Positions 34,047-42,428 of a stretch of 64,000 bases of DNA are shown one piece after another. Source of the DNA: Altericroceibacterium indicum (GTDB lineage Bacteria > Pseudomonadota > Alphaproteobacteria > Sphingomonadales > Sphingomonadaceae). Where the stretch lies: positions 186,001-250,000 of the forward strand of contig NZ_WTYQ01000004.1 of assembly GCF_009828105.1 (NCBI RefSeq), in the 5' to 3' direction. Below the pieces are notes generated by a model. That model was not told where the DNA came from, did not search any database, and worked only from the letters and a program-made list of their open reading frames with translations. Both the position numbers and the translations under genes were made by a program. How positions within the stretch are numbered: position 1 is the first letter of the stretch; each line of letters opens with the position of its first letter.

Positions 34047-34571
34047 TCAATTCTCGCATTTCTTGTAGCGGAGGGGGGTGGGGGTTGCGCCCTGTCCAAA
34101 CTCGGTCAGAACCAAGGTTTTTCCGCCATCTTCAAGCGTCATCGATTGTTCGCGGTCCCAGGTCATGCCTTCACCAGAGAAAGCAAAATCGGCTTTGATG
34201 CTATTGTTACTACTCTGAGAAACCCGGCCTAATTTGCCCACGGATTCGTAAAATTCCAATTCCGTGGGTTTAACGACCATCAACCCTTTTGCGTCACCTG
34301 CTGTGCTTGTGCAATCCGCTGGAACGAGACCCCAGCGCCCCTGAATAGGCGTAGGAATTATCCCGCTTTGGGCAGATGTTTTCTCATTGTTGGCTTGGTC
34401 TGATGTAGAGTTTGCCGGGAGGGTGTCCGTCTCTGAAGGGGGGGCATTAAGTGCCTCTCCACTGTCGGGCGTAGGGCTTTCTGTAGGCGCTTTATTGTCA
34501 CAGGCAGCGAGGCTGCATACAAGGCCGATCGCCAGTGAAGGCGCAATTAAGCCTTTCATTTTTCTGTTCAT
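34047..34571 (-). CDS. Small lipoprotein of unknown function
   Basis: Protein of 174 residues from ATG 34571, chosen for GAGGAGAG 5 nt upstream. Lipoprotein signal MNRKMKGLIAPSLAIGLVCS with lipobox LAAC. A Pro/Ser/Thr/Asn-rich linker of about 50 residues follows, then a compact domain starting IQGRWGLVPADCTSTAGDAK, with a second Cys near the C-terminus (KKCEN) that may form a disulfide. I do not recognise the domain. It is the first gene of the run leading into RidA and the valine genes; that link may be only positional. Confidence 0.8.
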   Translation of the reverse strand: MNRKMKGLIAPSLAIGLVCSLAACDNKAPTESPTPDSGEALNAPPSETDTLPANSTSDQANNEKTSAQSGIIPTPIQGRWGLVPADCTSTAGDAKGLMVVKPTELEFYESVGKLGRVSQSSNNSIKADFAFSGEGMTWDREQSMTLEDGGKTLVLTEFGQGATPTPLRYKKCEN

Positions 34572-34727
34572 TTTACTCTCCTCAAAACTCATTCCGCCTA
34601 TTCTTAACGCGGCGTATCGATTTCCTTTCCTGCTATACTTGGAGATCACCCTTTCACGGAACTCTTCGCACGAATTCCCAAACAGGTAGACTTTGGTCAG
34701 TCACATAATGAAGGTTGAGGACCACAC

Positions 34728-35165
34728 TCAGCCCTCATTTTGCATGTCATCAACGGCGTGGTTGAGCTTGGCGATGACGTGGTGAAAGCTGCTTTTTTCT
34801 TCATCGCTCAGCTTACCAAAAGTTTGAGCGATGAATTTTTGACGCATAGGCTCGGTTTTCTCAAGCGATTCAATGCCCTTGCTGGTTATATGTATCAGCT
34901 TGGCCCGGCGGTCTGACGGATCAGGGCAGCGGCTAACCAGCCCGTCTCGTTCAAGCGCATCAATAGCCTCGGTTACAGTGCGTGGTGATTGACTGAAGCG
35001 TTCTGCAATCTCCGTTGCGCGCTGTTCTCCAAACTTGAACAATACCAGTAAGACGCGCGTGCGGGCAAAGGATGCGCCGCATTGGGTCATGCGCCGATCC
35101 ATCATTTTCATCATTTTAACATATAGCTCGACATATTCTGCGACGAGCGATTCGACTTTAGGCAT
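34728..35165 (-). CDS. MarR-family regulator
   Basis: Winged-helix repressor, 145 residues. DNA-binding helix region ATEIAERFSQSPRTVTEAIDALERDGLVSRCPDPSDRRAKLIHIT is canonical MarR, including the DxRxxxxxxT wing. N- and C-terminal helices form the dimer interface. It is divergent from the EmrAB-type efflux genes with a 99-nt gap that holds a 33-bp imperfect dyad (35191-35223), so it most likely represses the pump and itself and is released by a pump substrate. Confidence 0.93.
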   Translation of the reverse strand: MPKVESLVAEYVELYVKMMKMMDRRMTQCGASFARTRVLLVLFKFGEQRATEIAERFSQSPRTVTEAIDALERDGLVSRCPDPSDRRAKLIHITSKGIESLEKTEPMRQKFIAQTFGKLSDEEKSSFHHVIAKLNHAVDDMQNEG

Positions 35166-35190
35166 TACAGAGGGCCCTCAATATAGGGGA

Positions 35191-35223
35191 TTGCCATATG
35201 CTGCAATTGCGAGCATTAGGCAA
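35191..35223. promoter_or_regulatory. Candidate MarR operator
   Basis: A 33-bp imperfect inverted repeat: outer TTGCC/GGCAA and inner ATGCT/AGCAT arms about one central base, 11 of 16 positions paired. It lies midway between the divergent MarR and efflux genes. Confidence 0.5.
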
Positions 35224-35264
35224 GTCGAATCGGACGAAATCAGTTTGACGAAGGACGTCTCAGC

Positions 35265-36428
35265 GTGAGCGAAATCGCAGAACAAAACGGCGAAACAGTA
35301 GAAACAGAAGCGCCGGAAAAGAAGGCGACTGCTTTCCAGAATCCTAAAGTTCGCAAGGGGTTAATGATAGCTGTCGTGGTTCTGGTGATAGCGGGAATCG
35401 CTTGGTTCGTTCACTATCAGACAGTCGGTAAATATATGCAAAGCACTGACGATGCCTTCGTTCAGGCTGATTCGGTGACCATTTCGCCGAAGATCTCCGG
35501 ATATGTCGAAGAAGTCCTCGTAAAGGATAATCAATTCGTCAAAAAAGGTGATCCACTGGTTCGAATTGATCCGCGTGATTATCGTGCGCAAGCGCAGCAG
35601 GCGCAGGCTCAGATCGATGTGGCTAAGGCCAATGCGAATGCCATCCGGGCGCAAATCGGTGAACAGCAAGCTGCCATCCAGCAGGCTCAGGCACAGCTGG
35701 CCAAAGCGCGGGCAGACCTTTCCTTCGCCCGTTCGGAAGTGGCACGATATGAGCCACTTGTGGCTACTGGTGCGGAGCCTAAGCAGACTCTCAATCAACG
35801 TCGTAATCAGGCTGACCAGGCACAGGCAGCTGTTGCCAATGCTGCAGCTGGCGTGGAAGCTGCCAAGCGCCGGCTCAACACACTGAATGCACAGGTTACT
35901 CAGGCGCAGGCGCAAGGTGAAGCCAATGTGGCTCAGCTGGACGAAGCCGAAGTCAACGTGAATTCTACCATTCTTCAGTCCAGCATTGATGGGCGTGTTG
36001 GCAATAAAACAGTGCGCGTGGGGCAATTTGTTCAACCGGCTTTGCGCCTTATGTCGATTGTTCCGAACACTGGTCTTTATGTCACGGCTAACTTTAAAGA
36101 GACGCAGGTTGCATTGATGCGCCCTGGCCAGCCGGTAACGATCGAAGTTGATGCTCTTAATGACATTGAACTGCACGGTAAGGTAGCCAGCTTTTCTCCT
36201 GGGACGGGCGCTGAATTTTCTTTGCTGCCCCCGGAAAATGCGACGGGTAACTTTACCAAGATTGTTCAGCGAATTCCTGTCCGCATCTTTATCGATGCAT
36301 CACCGGAAACGCAGAAGTTGCTCGTTCCTGGTATGTCGGTCACAGTGAGTGTGGATACGCGTTCAGCCAAGGGTGACTTGGATAAAATCGAGAAGCGACA
36401 GGAAAAGCGGGCGCAGGCGTCTAACTGA
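35265..36428 (+). CDS. emrA: EmrA-type membrane fusion protein (HlyD family)
   Basis: Periplasmic adaptor of a tripartite pump, 387 residues. One N-terminal membrane helix (GLMIAVVVLVIAGIAWFVHY, about residues 27-46), then the lipoyl half STDDAFVQADSVTISPKISGYVEEVLVKDNQFVKKGD, a long Gln/Ala-rich coiled-coil hairpin (about 110-220), and the second lipoyl half ILQSSIDGRVGNKTVRVGQFV. GTG start at 35265 with AGGA upstream. Overlaps emrB by 1 nt. Links the inner-membrane MFS pump to the outer-membrane factor encoded two genes on. Confidence 0.95.
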   Translation: MSEIAEQNGETVETEAPEKKATAFQNPKVRKGLMIAVVVLVIAGIAWFVHYQTVGKYMQSTDDAFVQADSVTISPKISGYVEEVLVKDNQFVKKGDPLVRIDPRDYRAQAQQAQAQIDVAKANANAIRAQIGEQQAAIQQAQAQLAKARADLSFARSEVARYEPLVATGAEPKQTLNQRRNQADQAQAAVANAAAGVEAAKRRLNTLNAQVTQAQAQGEANVAQLDEAEVNVNSTILQSSIDGRVGNKTVRVGQFVQPALRLMSIVPNTGLYVTANFKETQVALMRPGQPVTIEVDALNDIELHGKVASFSPGTGAEFSLLPPENATGNFTKIVQRIPVRIFIDASPETQKLLVPGMSVTVSVDTRSAKGDLDKIEKRQEKRAQASN

Positions 36429-38002
36429 TGGCTGGTTCTGTGACCACAGCCGATCAGGAACGCTCGCAGCCTGACCGGCAGCCAAACGCCGATGCGGGTG
36501 CCTGGCTCGCAGTAGCTGCCGGAACTTTGGGTGCCATGATGGCGACGCTCGATATTTCGATCGTCAATTCTGCTTTGCCTACTATTCAAGGTGAGATCGG
36601 TGCTTCCAGTTCTGAGGGCACGTGGGTTGCGACGGCCTATCTGGTTGCGGAAATTATCATTATTCCGCTGTCTGGTTGGTTGGAACGCCTCTTTGGGCTG
36701 CGCAGATTCCTGCTCATTGCTTCGGTCCTGTTTACTGTGTTTTCAGTGATGTGTGGGATGGCGACCAATCTGGAAACCATGATCATTGGCCGTGCAGGGC
36801 AGGGTTTTACTGGTGGTGCTTTGATCCCCACCGCGATGACGATCATCGCTACCCGACTGCCGCCGCATCAGCAGCCTCTGGGAACGGCTCTCTTCGGGAT
36901 GACTGCCATCCTGGGGCCTGTGATGGGGCCATTGCTTGGCGGCTGGCTGACTGAAGCACTGAGCTGGCATTATGCGTTTTTCCTCAATGTGCCAGTGTGT
37001 GTCGTATTGGTGGTTCTGTTGCTGGTGGGGTTGCCCACTCAGAAAGCCCGGTACGATCTGATCGGCCAAGCGGACTGGTTTGGGATCATCGGCATGAGCC
37101 TTGGTCTGGGTGGTTTGACTGTTGTTCTTGAAGATGGCCATCGGGAACAATGGTTTGATTCCAGCATGATTGTGAAGCTGACGATCATGTCGGTGATTGG
37201 TTTTACGCTCATGATTATTGGGCAAATCCGGTCGCCAAACCCGGTTATCCGTCTTTCTTTGCTCTTTGACCGTGTGTTTGGCAGTGTTGCCATTATGGGC
37301 GTTGTGATGGGCATGGTGATGTACGGAACATCCTATGTGATCCCGCAATTTCTCGCTGCGATCGCTGATTATGATGCCTATCAGGCGGGCAAGATTGTGA
37401 TGATTTCTGGCGTACCTGCCTTTCTGGCGATGCCCTTTATGCCATTGCTGATGAAGCATGTAGATGTGCGCATTGCTGTAGTGACAGGGATGCTCTTGTT
37501 AGCGCTGAGTTGCTATGTAGATACGGAACTGACTGCTGCATCAACCGGCTCTGCCTTTGTGGAATCCCAGTTGCTGCGTGGCCTGGGTACGGTGATGACT
37601 TTTCTGTTCCTGAATCAGGCTGCCATCTCTGCAGTGCCAGCTTCTATGGCCAGTGATGCGTCCGGCATCTTCAATGCCGCGCGTAATATTGGCGGATCCT
37701 TCGCTTTGGCCGGCATCGCCACGATGCAGGACCAGCGCATGTATTTCCATTCGCGCCGCATCGAAGAAACGGTGAGCGCGAACAGCATTAGTGTTCAGGA
37801 CTATATTACATCAATGACTCATCTGCTGGGGTCGCCGGAAGCGGCGATCCGTATGCTGGGCAACCAGATTTCGCAGCAGGCGCTTGTGATGGCCTATAAC
37901 GATCTGTTCTGGCTTCTGGCTGTGTTCGTTGCAATCGCCATGCCACTGGCCTTCTTGCTTAAACCCCTGCCGAAGAATCTGACTTCGGCTCCAGTTCATT
38001 GA
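36428..38002 (+). CDS. emrB: EmrB-type MFS drug exporter (DHA2, 14 TM)
   Basis: Proton-driven inner-membrane pump, 524 residues with 14 predicted helices. DHA2 features: TLGAMMATLDISIVNSALPTIQ in helix 1, ATAYLVAEIIIIPLSGWLERLFG, GGALIPTAMTIIATRLP and TAILGPVMGPLLGGWL (motif C). ATG overlaps emrA (TGATG), and its own stop lies 8 nt before the outer-membrane factor. Exports hydrophobic or uncoupler-like compounds; regulation by the divergent MarR is likely. Confidence 0.95.
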   Translation: MAGSVTTADQERSQPDRQPNADAGAWLAVAAGTLGAMMATLDISIVNSALPTIQGEIGASSSEGTWVATAYLVAEIIIIPLSGWLERLFGLRRFLLIASVLFTVFSVMCGMATNLETMIIGRAGQGFTGGALIPTAMTIIATRLPPHQQPLGTALFGMTAILGPVMGPLLGGWLTEALSWHYAFFLNVPVCVVLVVLLLVGLPTQKARYDLIGQADWFGIIGMSLGLGGLTVVLEDGHREQWFDSSMIVKLTIMSVIGFTLMIIGQIRSPNPVIRLSLLFDRVFGSVAIMGVVMGMVMYGTSYVIPQFLAAIADYDAYQAGKIVMISGVPAFLAMPFMPLLMKHVDVRIAVVTGMLLLALSCYVDTELTAASTGSAFVESQLLRGLGTVMTFLFLNQAAISAVPASMASDASGIFNAARNIGGSFALAGIATMQDQRMYFHSRRIEETVSANSISVQDYITSMTHLLGSPEAAIRMLGNQISQQALVMAYNDLFWLLAVFVAIAMPLAFLLKPLPKNLTSAPVH

Positions 38003-38010
38003 GACACGCC

Positions 38011-39468
38011 ATGCGATATCTCGCAATCCCTGCTTCGCTTCTTCTGCTCAGTGCTTGCACTGTGGGGCCTAATTATGGCGGTCCTCCGCAGATTGGTTCT
38101 GCATCAGGCAAGGCGGGAAATGGCTTTGTGCGTGGTGGTGAGGCCGTGCTGAAGCAGGAGCCAAGCCTTGCAGCCTGGTGGGAGAACTTCAATGATCCCA
38201 TTCTGAACCAGTTGGAGCAGATGGCCATTGCAGGCAGCCCTGATCTCGATGTTGCGCGGGCCAGGCTCAACCAGGCGCGGGCATCTCTGCGTCTTGAGGA
38301 GGTCTCTGGGACGCCAACGGTGGGCGCGCAGGCAGTCTATAGCCACATCCGAGTTCCCGGCCTCAGCTTGGGAGGGAATGAAGGTGACACTGCAAGCGAT
38401 GGGGAAAGCGGCAGCAAGACGAATAACTACAACATCTACAACCTTGGCTTGCAGGCTAATTGGGAGTTGGATTTGTTCGGCGGACAACGCCGCAAGACTG
38501 AAGCGGCTAGTGCCAAACTGGATGCAGCCGATGCCGCCGTTGCAGATGCTCAGGTCAGCCTGACCTCTGCTGTCGCACAGGCCTATTTTAATCTTCGTGA
38601 TCGCCAGCACCGACTGGAGCTTGCGAGAGATATCGCCAACCAGCGTCAAACTCAGCTTGATTTGACGCAGCAGCGTTATGAACATGGAACCGGATCGAAA
38701 GTGGACGTTGATCAGGCGCACACAGCGCTTGAACAGGCACAGAGCGACCTTTCACCGTTACAGATCGAAGCTGCCAGCTTCGCCAACGCTCTGGCGGTTT
38801 TGACAGGTCAGGTTCCAGGCGCGGTAGACTCTATCGTGGAACCATCAGCGGAAATTCCTCTCCCCCCGGCGCAGGTTGCGGTCGGTGACCCGGCAAGCCT
38901 GATCCGTCGGCGTCCTGATATTCGCATGGCGGAACGGCAATTGGCGGCGAGCAATGCGCAGATCGGTGTTGCTGAAGCAGCCCAGTTCCCGAGCCTGAGT
39001 TTCTTAGGGATTTTGGGCGTTGGTGGCACCAGTATCTCTGACCTCTCAAATCTCGACGATTTCGCTGCGGTTGCTTTGCCGAGACTGACCTGGAATTTCC
39101 TCGATTTTGGCCGCAGCAAGGCGAATGTGCGGCAGGCGAAAGCCGCGAATGATGAAGCCAGCGCAAATTATCGTTCGACGGTGCTCAACGCCTTGAAGGA
39201 TGTAGAGGATTCTCTCGCTTCCTTTGGCCACCGCCGGGAAATGGTCGCTCGGCTTGCCCGGGCTGAACAGAGCAGCGCCCGCGCTGTCACCCTTACTCAG
39301 CAACGATTTGAGGCTGGCACCGTGTCCCGGCTTCAACTGCTTGATGCGCAGAACCAGCATCTGATTCTGCGTCAGGCACTGGTGAGTGCGCAAGCCGGGT
39401 TGGCAGAATCATTCGTTTCGGTGGAAAAGGCACTTGGCCTTGGCTGGGAAGAGGGCAGCCAAAAATAA
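38011..39468 (+). CDS. Outer-membrane efflux lipoprotein (NodT/TolC family)
   Basis: Outer-membrane channel of the tripartite pump, 485 residues. ATG 38011 gives a lipoprotein signal MRYLAIPASLLLLSAC (lipobox LSAC) followed by TVGPNYGGPP, the standard opening of NodT-type factors. Two repeated OEP domains: QANWELDLFGGQRRKTEAASA and LTWNFLDFGRSKANVRQAKAA. Alternative TTG at 37999 would overlap emrB and lacks the lipoprotein layout. Followed by a strong terminator, so this is the end of the efflux operon. Confidence 0.94.
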   Translation: MRYLAIPASLLLLSACTVGPNYGGPPQIGSASGKAGNGFVRGGEAVLKQEPSLAAWWENFNDPILNQLEQMAIAGSPDLDVARARLNQARASLRLEEVSGTPTVGAQAVYSHIRVPGLSLGGNEGDTASDGESGSKTNNYNIYNLGLQANWELDLFGGQRRKTEAASAKLDAADAAVADAQVSLTSAVAQAYFNLRDRQHRLELARDIANQRQTQLDLTQQRYEHGTGSKVDVDQAHTALEQAQSDLSPLQIEAASFANALAVLTGQVPGAVDSIVEPSAEIPLPPAQVAVGDPASLIRRRPDIRMAERQLAASNAQIGVAEAAQFPSLSFLGILGVGGTSISDLSNLDDFAAVALPRLTWNFLDFGRSKANVRQAKAANDEASANYRSTVLNALKDVEDSLASFGHRREMVARLARAEQSSARAVTLTQQRFEAGTVSRLQLLDAQNQHLILRQALVSAQAGLAESFVSVEKALGLGWEEGSQK

Positions 39469-39498
39469 AGGCCGTTTGTTTCTGAAATTATACATGCA

Positions 39499-39533
39499 AA
39501 AGCCCCCTGATTTTCGCGATCAGGGGGCTTTAT
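39499..39533. terminator. Bidirectional terminator
   Basis: AAAGCCCCCTGAT (39499-39511) pairs with ATCAGGGGGCTTT (39519-39531) around a 7-nt loop. A-rich on one side and T-rich on the other; serves both the efflux operon (plus) and the ene-reductase operon (minus). Confidence 0.9.
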
Positions 39534-39553
39534 AATAGCCTTAAGGCCAAAAC

Positions 39554-40642
39554 TTAGCGGTCGAGAAATGGGTAGTCGGTGTAACCCTTTTCATCACCGC
39601 CGTAGAATGTGTCGGAATTTGGCTCATTTAAAGCAGCGCCTGTGCGGAAGCGTTCAGGCAGATCGGGATTGGCGATGAAGGGGCGACCGAATGTGATGGC
39701 ATCTGCTGCGCCACTGCTAATCGCTTTGGCAGCTTTTTCAGCATCATATCCGCCATTCCCGATATAAACGCCATCATAGCGTTTGCGCAGACGCATCAGC
39801 AACTGCTTGTCCGCTTCTTCCGTGTCCTGGCCAAAGAACTGCTCAACCACATGAAGATAGGCCAGCTTACGGGTTGAGAGCATGTCATAGACCGGGCCAA
39901 ATAGAGCTTCTGGATCACTATCAGTGATGTCATTGGCTTGCCCCAAAGGCGACAGGCGAATGCCAACCCGGTTTGCCGGAAATTCCTGTAGCACCCGGTC
40001 CAGAACCTGATTGAGCAGGCGCATCCGGTTTTCGACCGAGCCACCATATTCATCCGTGCGCTGGTTCACACCATCCTGCAGAAACTGATCAAGCAGATAG
40101 CCATTGGCGCTGTGGACTTCGATCCCATCGAATCCCGCCTGTCTGGCAAAGGCTGCGGCGCGGCCATAATCTTCGATTGTCTGGGCAATACCGTCCTTGT
40201 CGAGGGCCACAGGGTCTGAACAATCTTCAAAGCCGTTGGCGGTGAAGGTTTGGGTATTCGCTTTCACAGCGCTGGAAGATACTGGCTGATTGCCATCCGG
40301 CAGAAGCGATGTGTGGCTGATCCGGCCTACGTGCCAAAGCTGACAGAATATTCGCCCGCCGCCAGCGTGAACCGCATCAGTGATCTCCTTCCAGGCATCA
40401 GCGTGAGCTTCTGTGTGGATGCCCGGCGTATCAATATAGCCTTTACCCATTGCAGAGATCTGCGTCGCTTCGCTGACGATCAAGCCGGCTGAAGCGCGCT
40501 GATAGTAATAAGTCTGTGCCATTTCCTTCGGCGTGCCATCGGCTTGCGACCGGTTGCGGGTTAGTGGGGCCATCAAAACACGATTAGGGAGTTCAAGGTC
40601 GCCGATATGAAGGGGTTTAAAAAGTGTCGAAATGTCAGTCAT
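39554..40642 (-). CDS. Old yellow enzyme family ene-reductase (NemA-like)
   Basis: FMN-dependent NAD(P)H:enoate reductase, 362 residues, TIM barrel. FMN and substrate motifs: LFKPLHIGDLELPNRVLMAPLTRNRS, QLWHVGRISH, FDGIEVHSANGYLLDQFLQD (His-Asn pair that binds the acceptor) and YGGSVENRMRL, plus ADAITFGRPFIANPDLPER. This is the NemA/alkene-reductase class acting on electrophilic alkenes, maleimides and nitro compounds. Co-directional with and 58 nt after the aldehyde dehydrogenase gene, so the pair may detoxify reactive enals and aldehydes. Confidence 0.93.
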   Translation of the reverse strand: MTDISTLFKPLHIGDLELPNRVLMAPLTRNRSQADGTPKEMAQTYYYQRASAGLIVSEATQISAMGKGYIDTPGIHTEAHADAWKEITDAVHAGGGRIFCQLWHVGRISHTSLLPDGNQPVSSSAVKANTQTFTANGFEDCSDPVALDKDGIAQTIEDYGRAAAFARQAGFDGIEVHSANGYLLDQFLQDGVNQRTDEYGGSVENRMRLLNQVLDRVLQEFPANRVGIRLSPLGQANDITDSDPEALFGPVYDMLSTRKLAYLHVVEQFFGQDTEEADKQLLMRLRKRYDGVYIGNGGYDAEKAAKAISSGAADAITFGRPFIANPDLPERFRTGAALNEPNSDTFYGGDEKGYTDYPFLDR

Positions 40643-40700
40643 GTGGAATACTCGGTAATTCTGGGGAGGGACAGGTGAATGGTGGCCGAAGCCGCACCCG

Positions 40701-42074
40701 TCACTTCATGTAGACTGATTTGATATTGACGAATTCTTTCATTCCGAACCCGCCATGTTCACGGCCATATCCCGAATTCTTGACACCGCCGAATGGCATG
40801 TTGGGAAGCGCAATATTGTAACCATTGATGGTAATCATGCCGGTATCGAAATGTTTGACCGCCAATTCACGAGCACGCTTCTCGTCGCGGCTGAAGATGC
40901 CGCCGCCAAGGCCATAGCGGCTATCATTGGCGATGCGCATTGCATCCTCGTCATCCTTGGCCTTGATGACAGAGGCAACGGGACCGAACAATTCATCATC
41001 ATAGGCAGGTTGGCCCGGTGCAACATCGGCCAGAACCGTTGCCGGATAATAGGCACCCTTGCGATCTGGCACCTTGCCGCCACACATCACTCGCGCACCC
41101 TTTGCTACGCTTTCATCAACCTGTTCAGCCAGATTGTCCCGTAGTTCGGTGCGCGACATTGGGCCAAGCTTGGTGTTGGAATCTGTCGGATCACCCAGTT
41201 CAACAGCACTCATCTTGGCGACGAATTTCTCTACGAACTGATCATAGTTCTTCTCGGTGATGACAAAGCGCTTGGCGTTCACGCAGGTTTGGCCATTATT
41301 GTAGAGGCGGCCCTGTACGCAGGTTTCCACAGCCAGTTCCAGATCGGCATCGTCCAGCACCAGATAGGCATCATTGGAGCCAAGCTCCAAAACAGTCTTC
41401 TTGAGCTGCTCACCCGCTTTTGCTGCAACCGTGCGACCCGCCTTGTCACTTCCGGTAAGCGTAACACCGCGCACCAAATCGTTCTCGATGATAGCGTCTG
41501 ATTGCTTATGGTCGATCACCAGAACTGTGAAGAGGTTTTTAGGAAGCCCAGCGCGTTCAAAAACATCACGCAGGAACAGGCCGCTGCCGGTGCAACTTTC
41601 AGCATGTTTTAGCAGCACACCATTGCCTGCCATCAGATTGGCAATCGAGTAGCGGACTGCCTGGTAACAAGGGAAATTCCACGGCTGGATGCCGTAAATG
41701 ACACCGATCGGGGAATAGGCAACTACGCCGGTCCCTCCATCGATATCGCGTTCTTCGTCAGCAAGACCGGCGGGGCCGTTTTCGGCTGTGTAATCACAAA
41801 TTGCCGCACAAAGCTCGACTTCCTGCTCACTGTCACCAATCAATTTGCCGACTTCGCTGGTCATCAATTTGGCAAATTCATGCTTGCTGTTGAGCAGTTC
41901 CTTCCCGATTGCCTTGATAATCGTTGCCCGGTCTTCCGGACTTTTCAGCCGCCATTCCAGATAGGCCTGATGGCAATTTTCGACGGCTTTGGAGGCCTCA
42001 TCATCACTCATCAGCGGATAGGTTTTGATGGTTTCTTCAGTGGCTGGATTGATGGTTGTAATAGGGTTGCTCAT
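40701..42074 (-). CDS. NAD(P)-dependent aldehyde dehydrogenase, succinate-semialdehyde type
   Basis: Aldehyde dehydrogenase of 457 residues from ATG 42074 (GGAAAG 8 nt upstream, protein starts MSNPITTINPATEET); the upstream in-frame extension to 42212 has no family similarity. Active site: ELGSNDAYLVLDDADLE with general base Glu230 and NNGQTCVNAKRF with nucleophile Cys264; cofactor region PWNFPCYQAVRY and GVTLTGSDKAG. The pattern fits the short SSADH subfamily (YneI/Sad-like). In operon with the ene-reductase. Confidence 0.9.
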   Translation of the reverse strand: MSNPITTINPATEETIKTYPLMSDDEASKAVENCHQAYLEWRLKSPEDRATIIKAIGKELLNSKHEFAKLMTSEVGKLIGDSEQEVELCAAICDYTAENGPAGLADEERDIDGGTGVVAYSPIGVIYGIQPWNFPCYQAVRYSIANLMAGNGVLLKHAESCTGSGLFLRDVFERAGLPKNLFTVLVIDHKQSDAIIENDLVRGVTLTGSDKAGRTVAAKAGEQLKKTVLELGSNDAYLVLDDADLELAVETCVQGRLYNNGQTCVNAKRFVITEKNYDQFVEKFVAKMSAVELGDPTDSNTKLGPMSRTELRDNLAEQVDESVAKGARVMCGGKVPDRKGAYYPATVLADVAPGQPAYDDELFGPVASVIKAKDDEDAMRIANDSRYGLGGGIFSRDEKRARELAVKHFDTGMITINGYNIALPNMPFGGVKNSGYGREHGGFGMKEFVNIKSVYMK

Positions 42075-42428
42075 AGGAATCTTTCCGGGCGAAACACACT
42101 TCTGAACAAAGGCAGAAGCTGTTGATTTTACTGCTCGCATCAGGTGGATGCGGGGGAGGTGATGTCTGCATTGCGCTGCACCACCTGGCTCATCACCTAT
42201 ACGCAAAGCCACTGGGGCAGTTCCGCTCTCCCTCTCTCACCTTCTGGTTTTCGAGCCGGTTGGAGGCGGCGTCATGGACGGTTTTTGCAGGTTTACGCCT
42301 GGAATGCCGCCAATCTTATAGATTGAGGGCAATTTTATTTTGTACATGATAAATTTATCTTATCCTGCGTACTCGCAGGCGGATGCGCAATTTACGTCAA
42401 AGAAATTCAGGTGTCGGGAAGCGCAGCT
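42075..42428. promoter_or_regulatory. Intergenic region with three short palindromes
   Basis: This 354-nt gap holds no convincing gene. Within 70 bp it has three dyads: CAATCT-TAT-AGATTG (42311-42325), the perfect palindrome GATAAATTTATC (42348-42359), and CCTGCG-TACT-CGCAGG (42364-42379). The last could be a weak terminator for the PepSY gene; the others look like operators. A longer-range AGGTGATG/CATCACCT repeat flanks 42160-42200. Confidence 0.4.
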
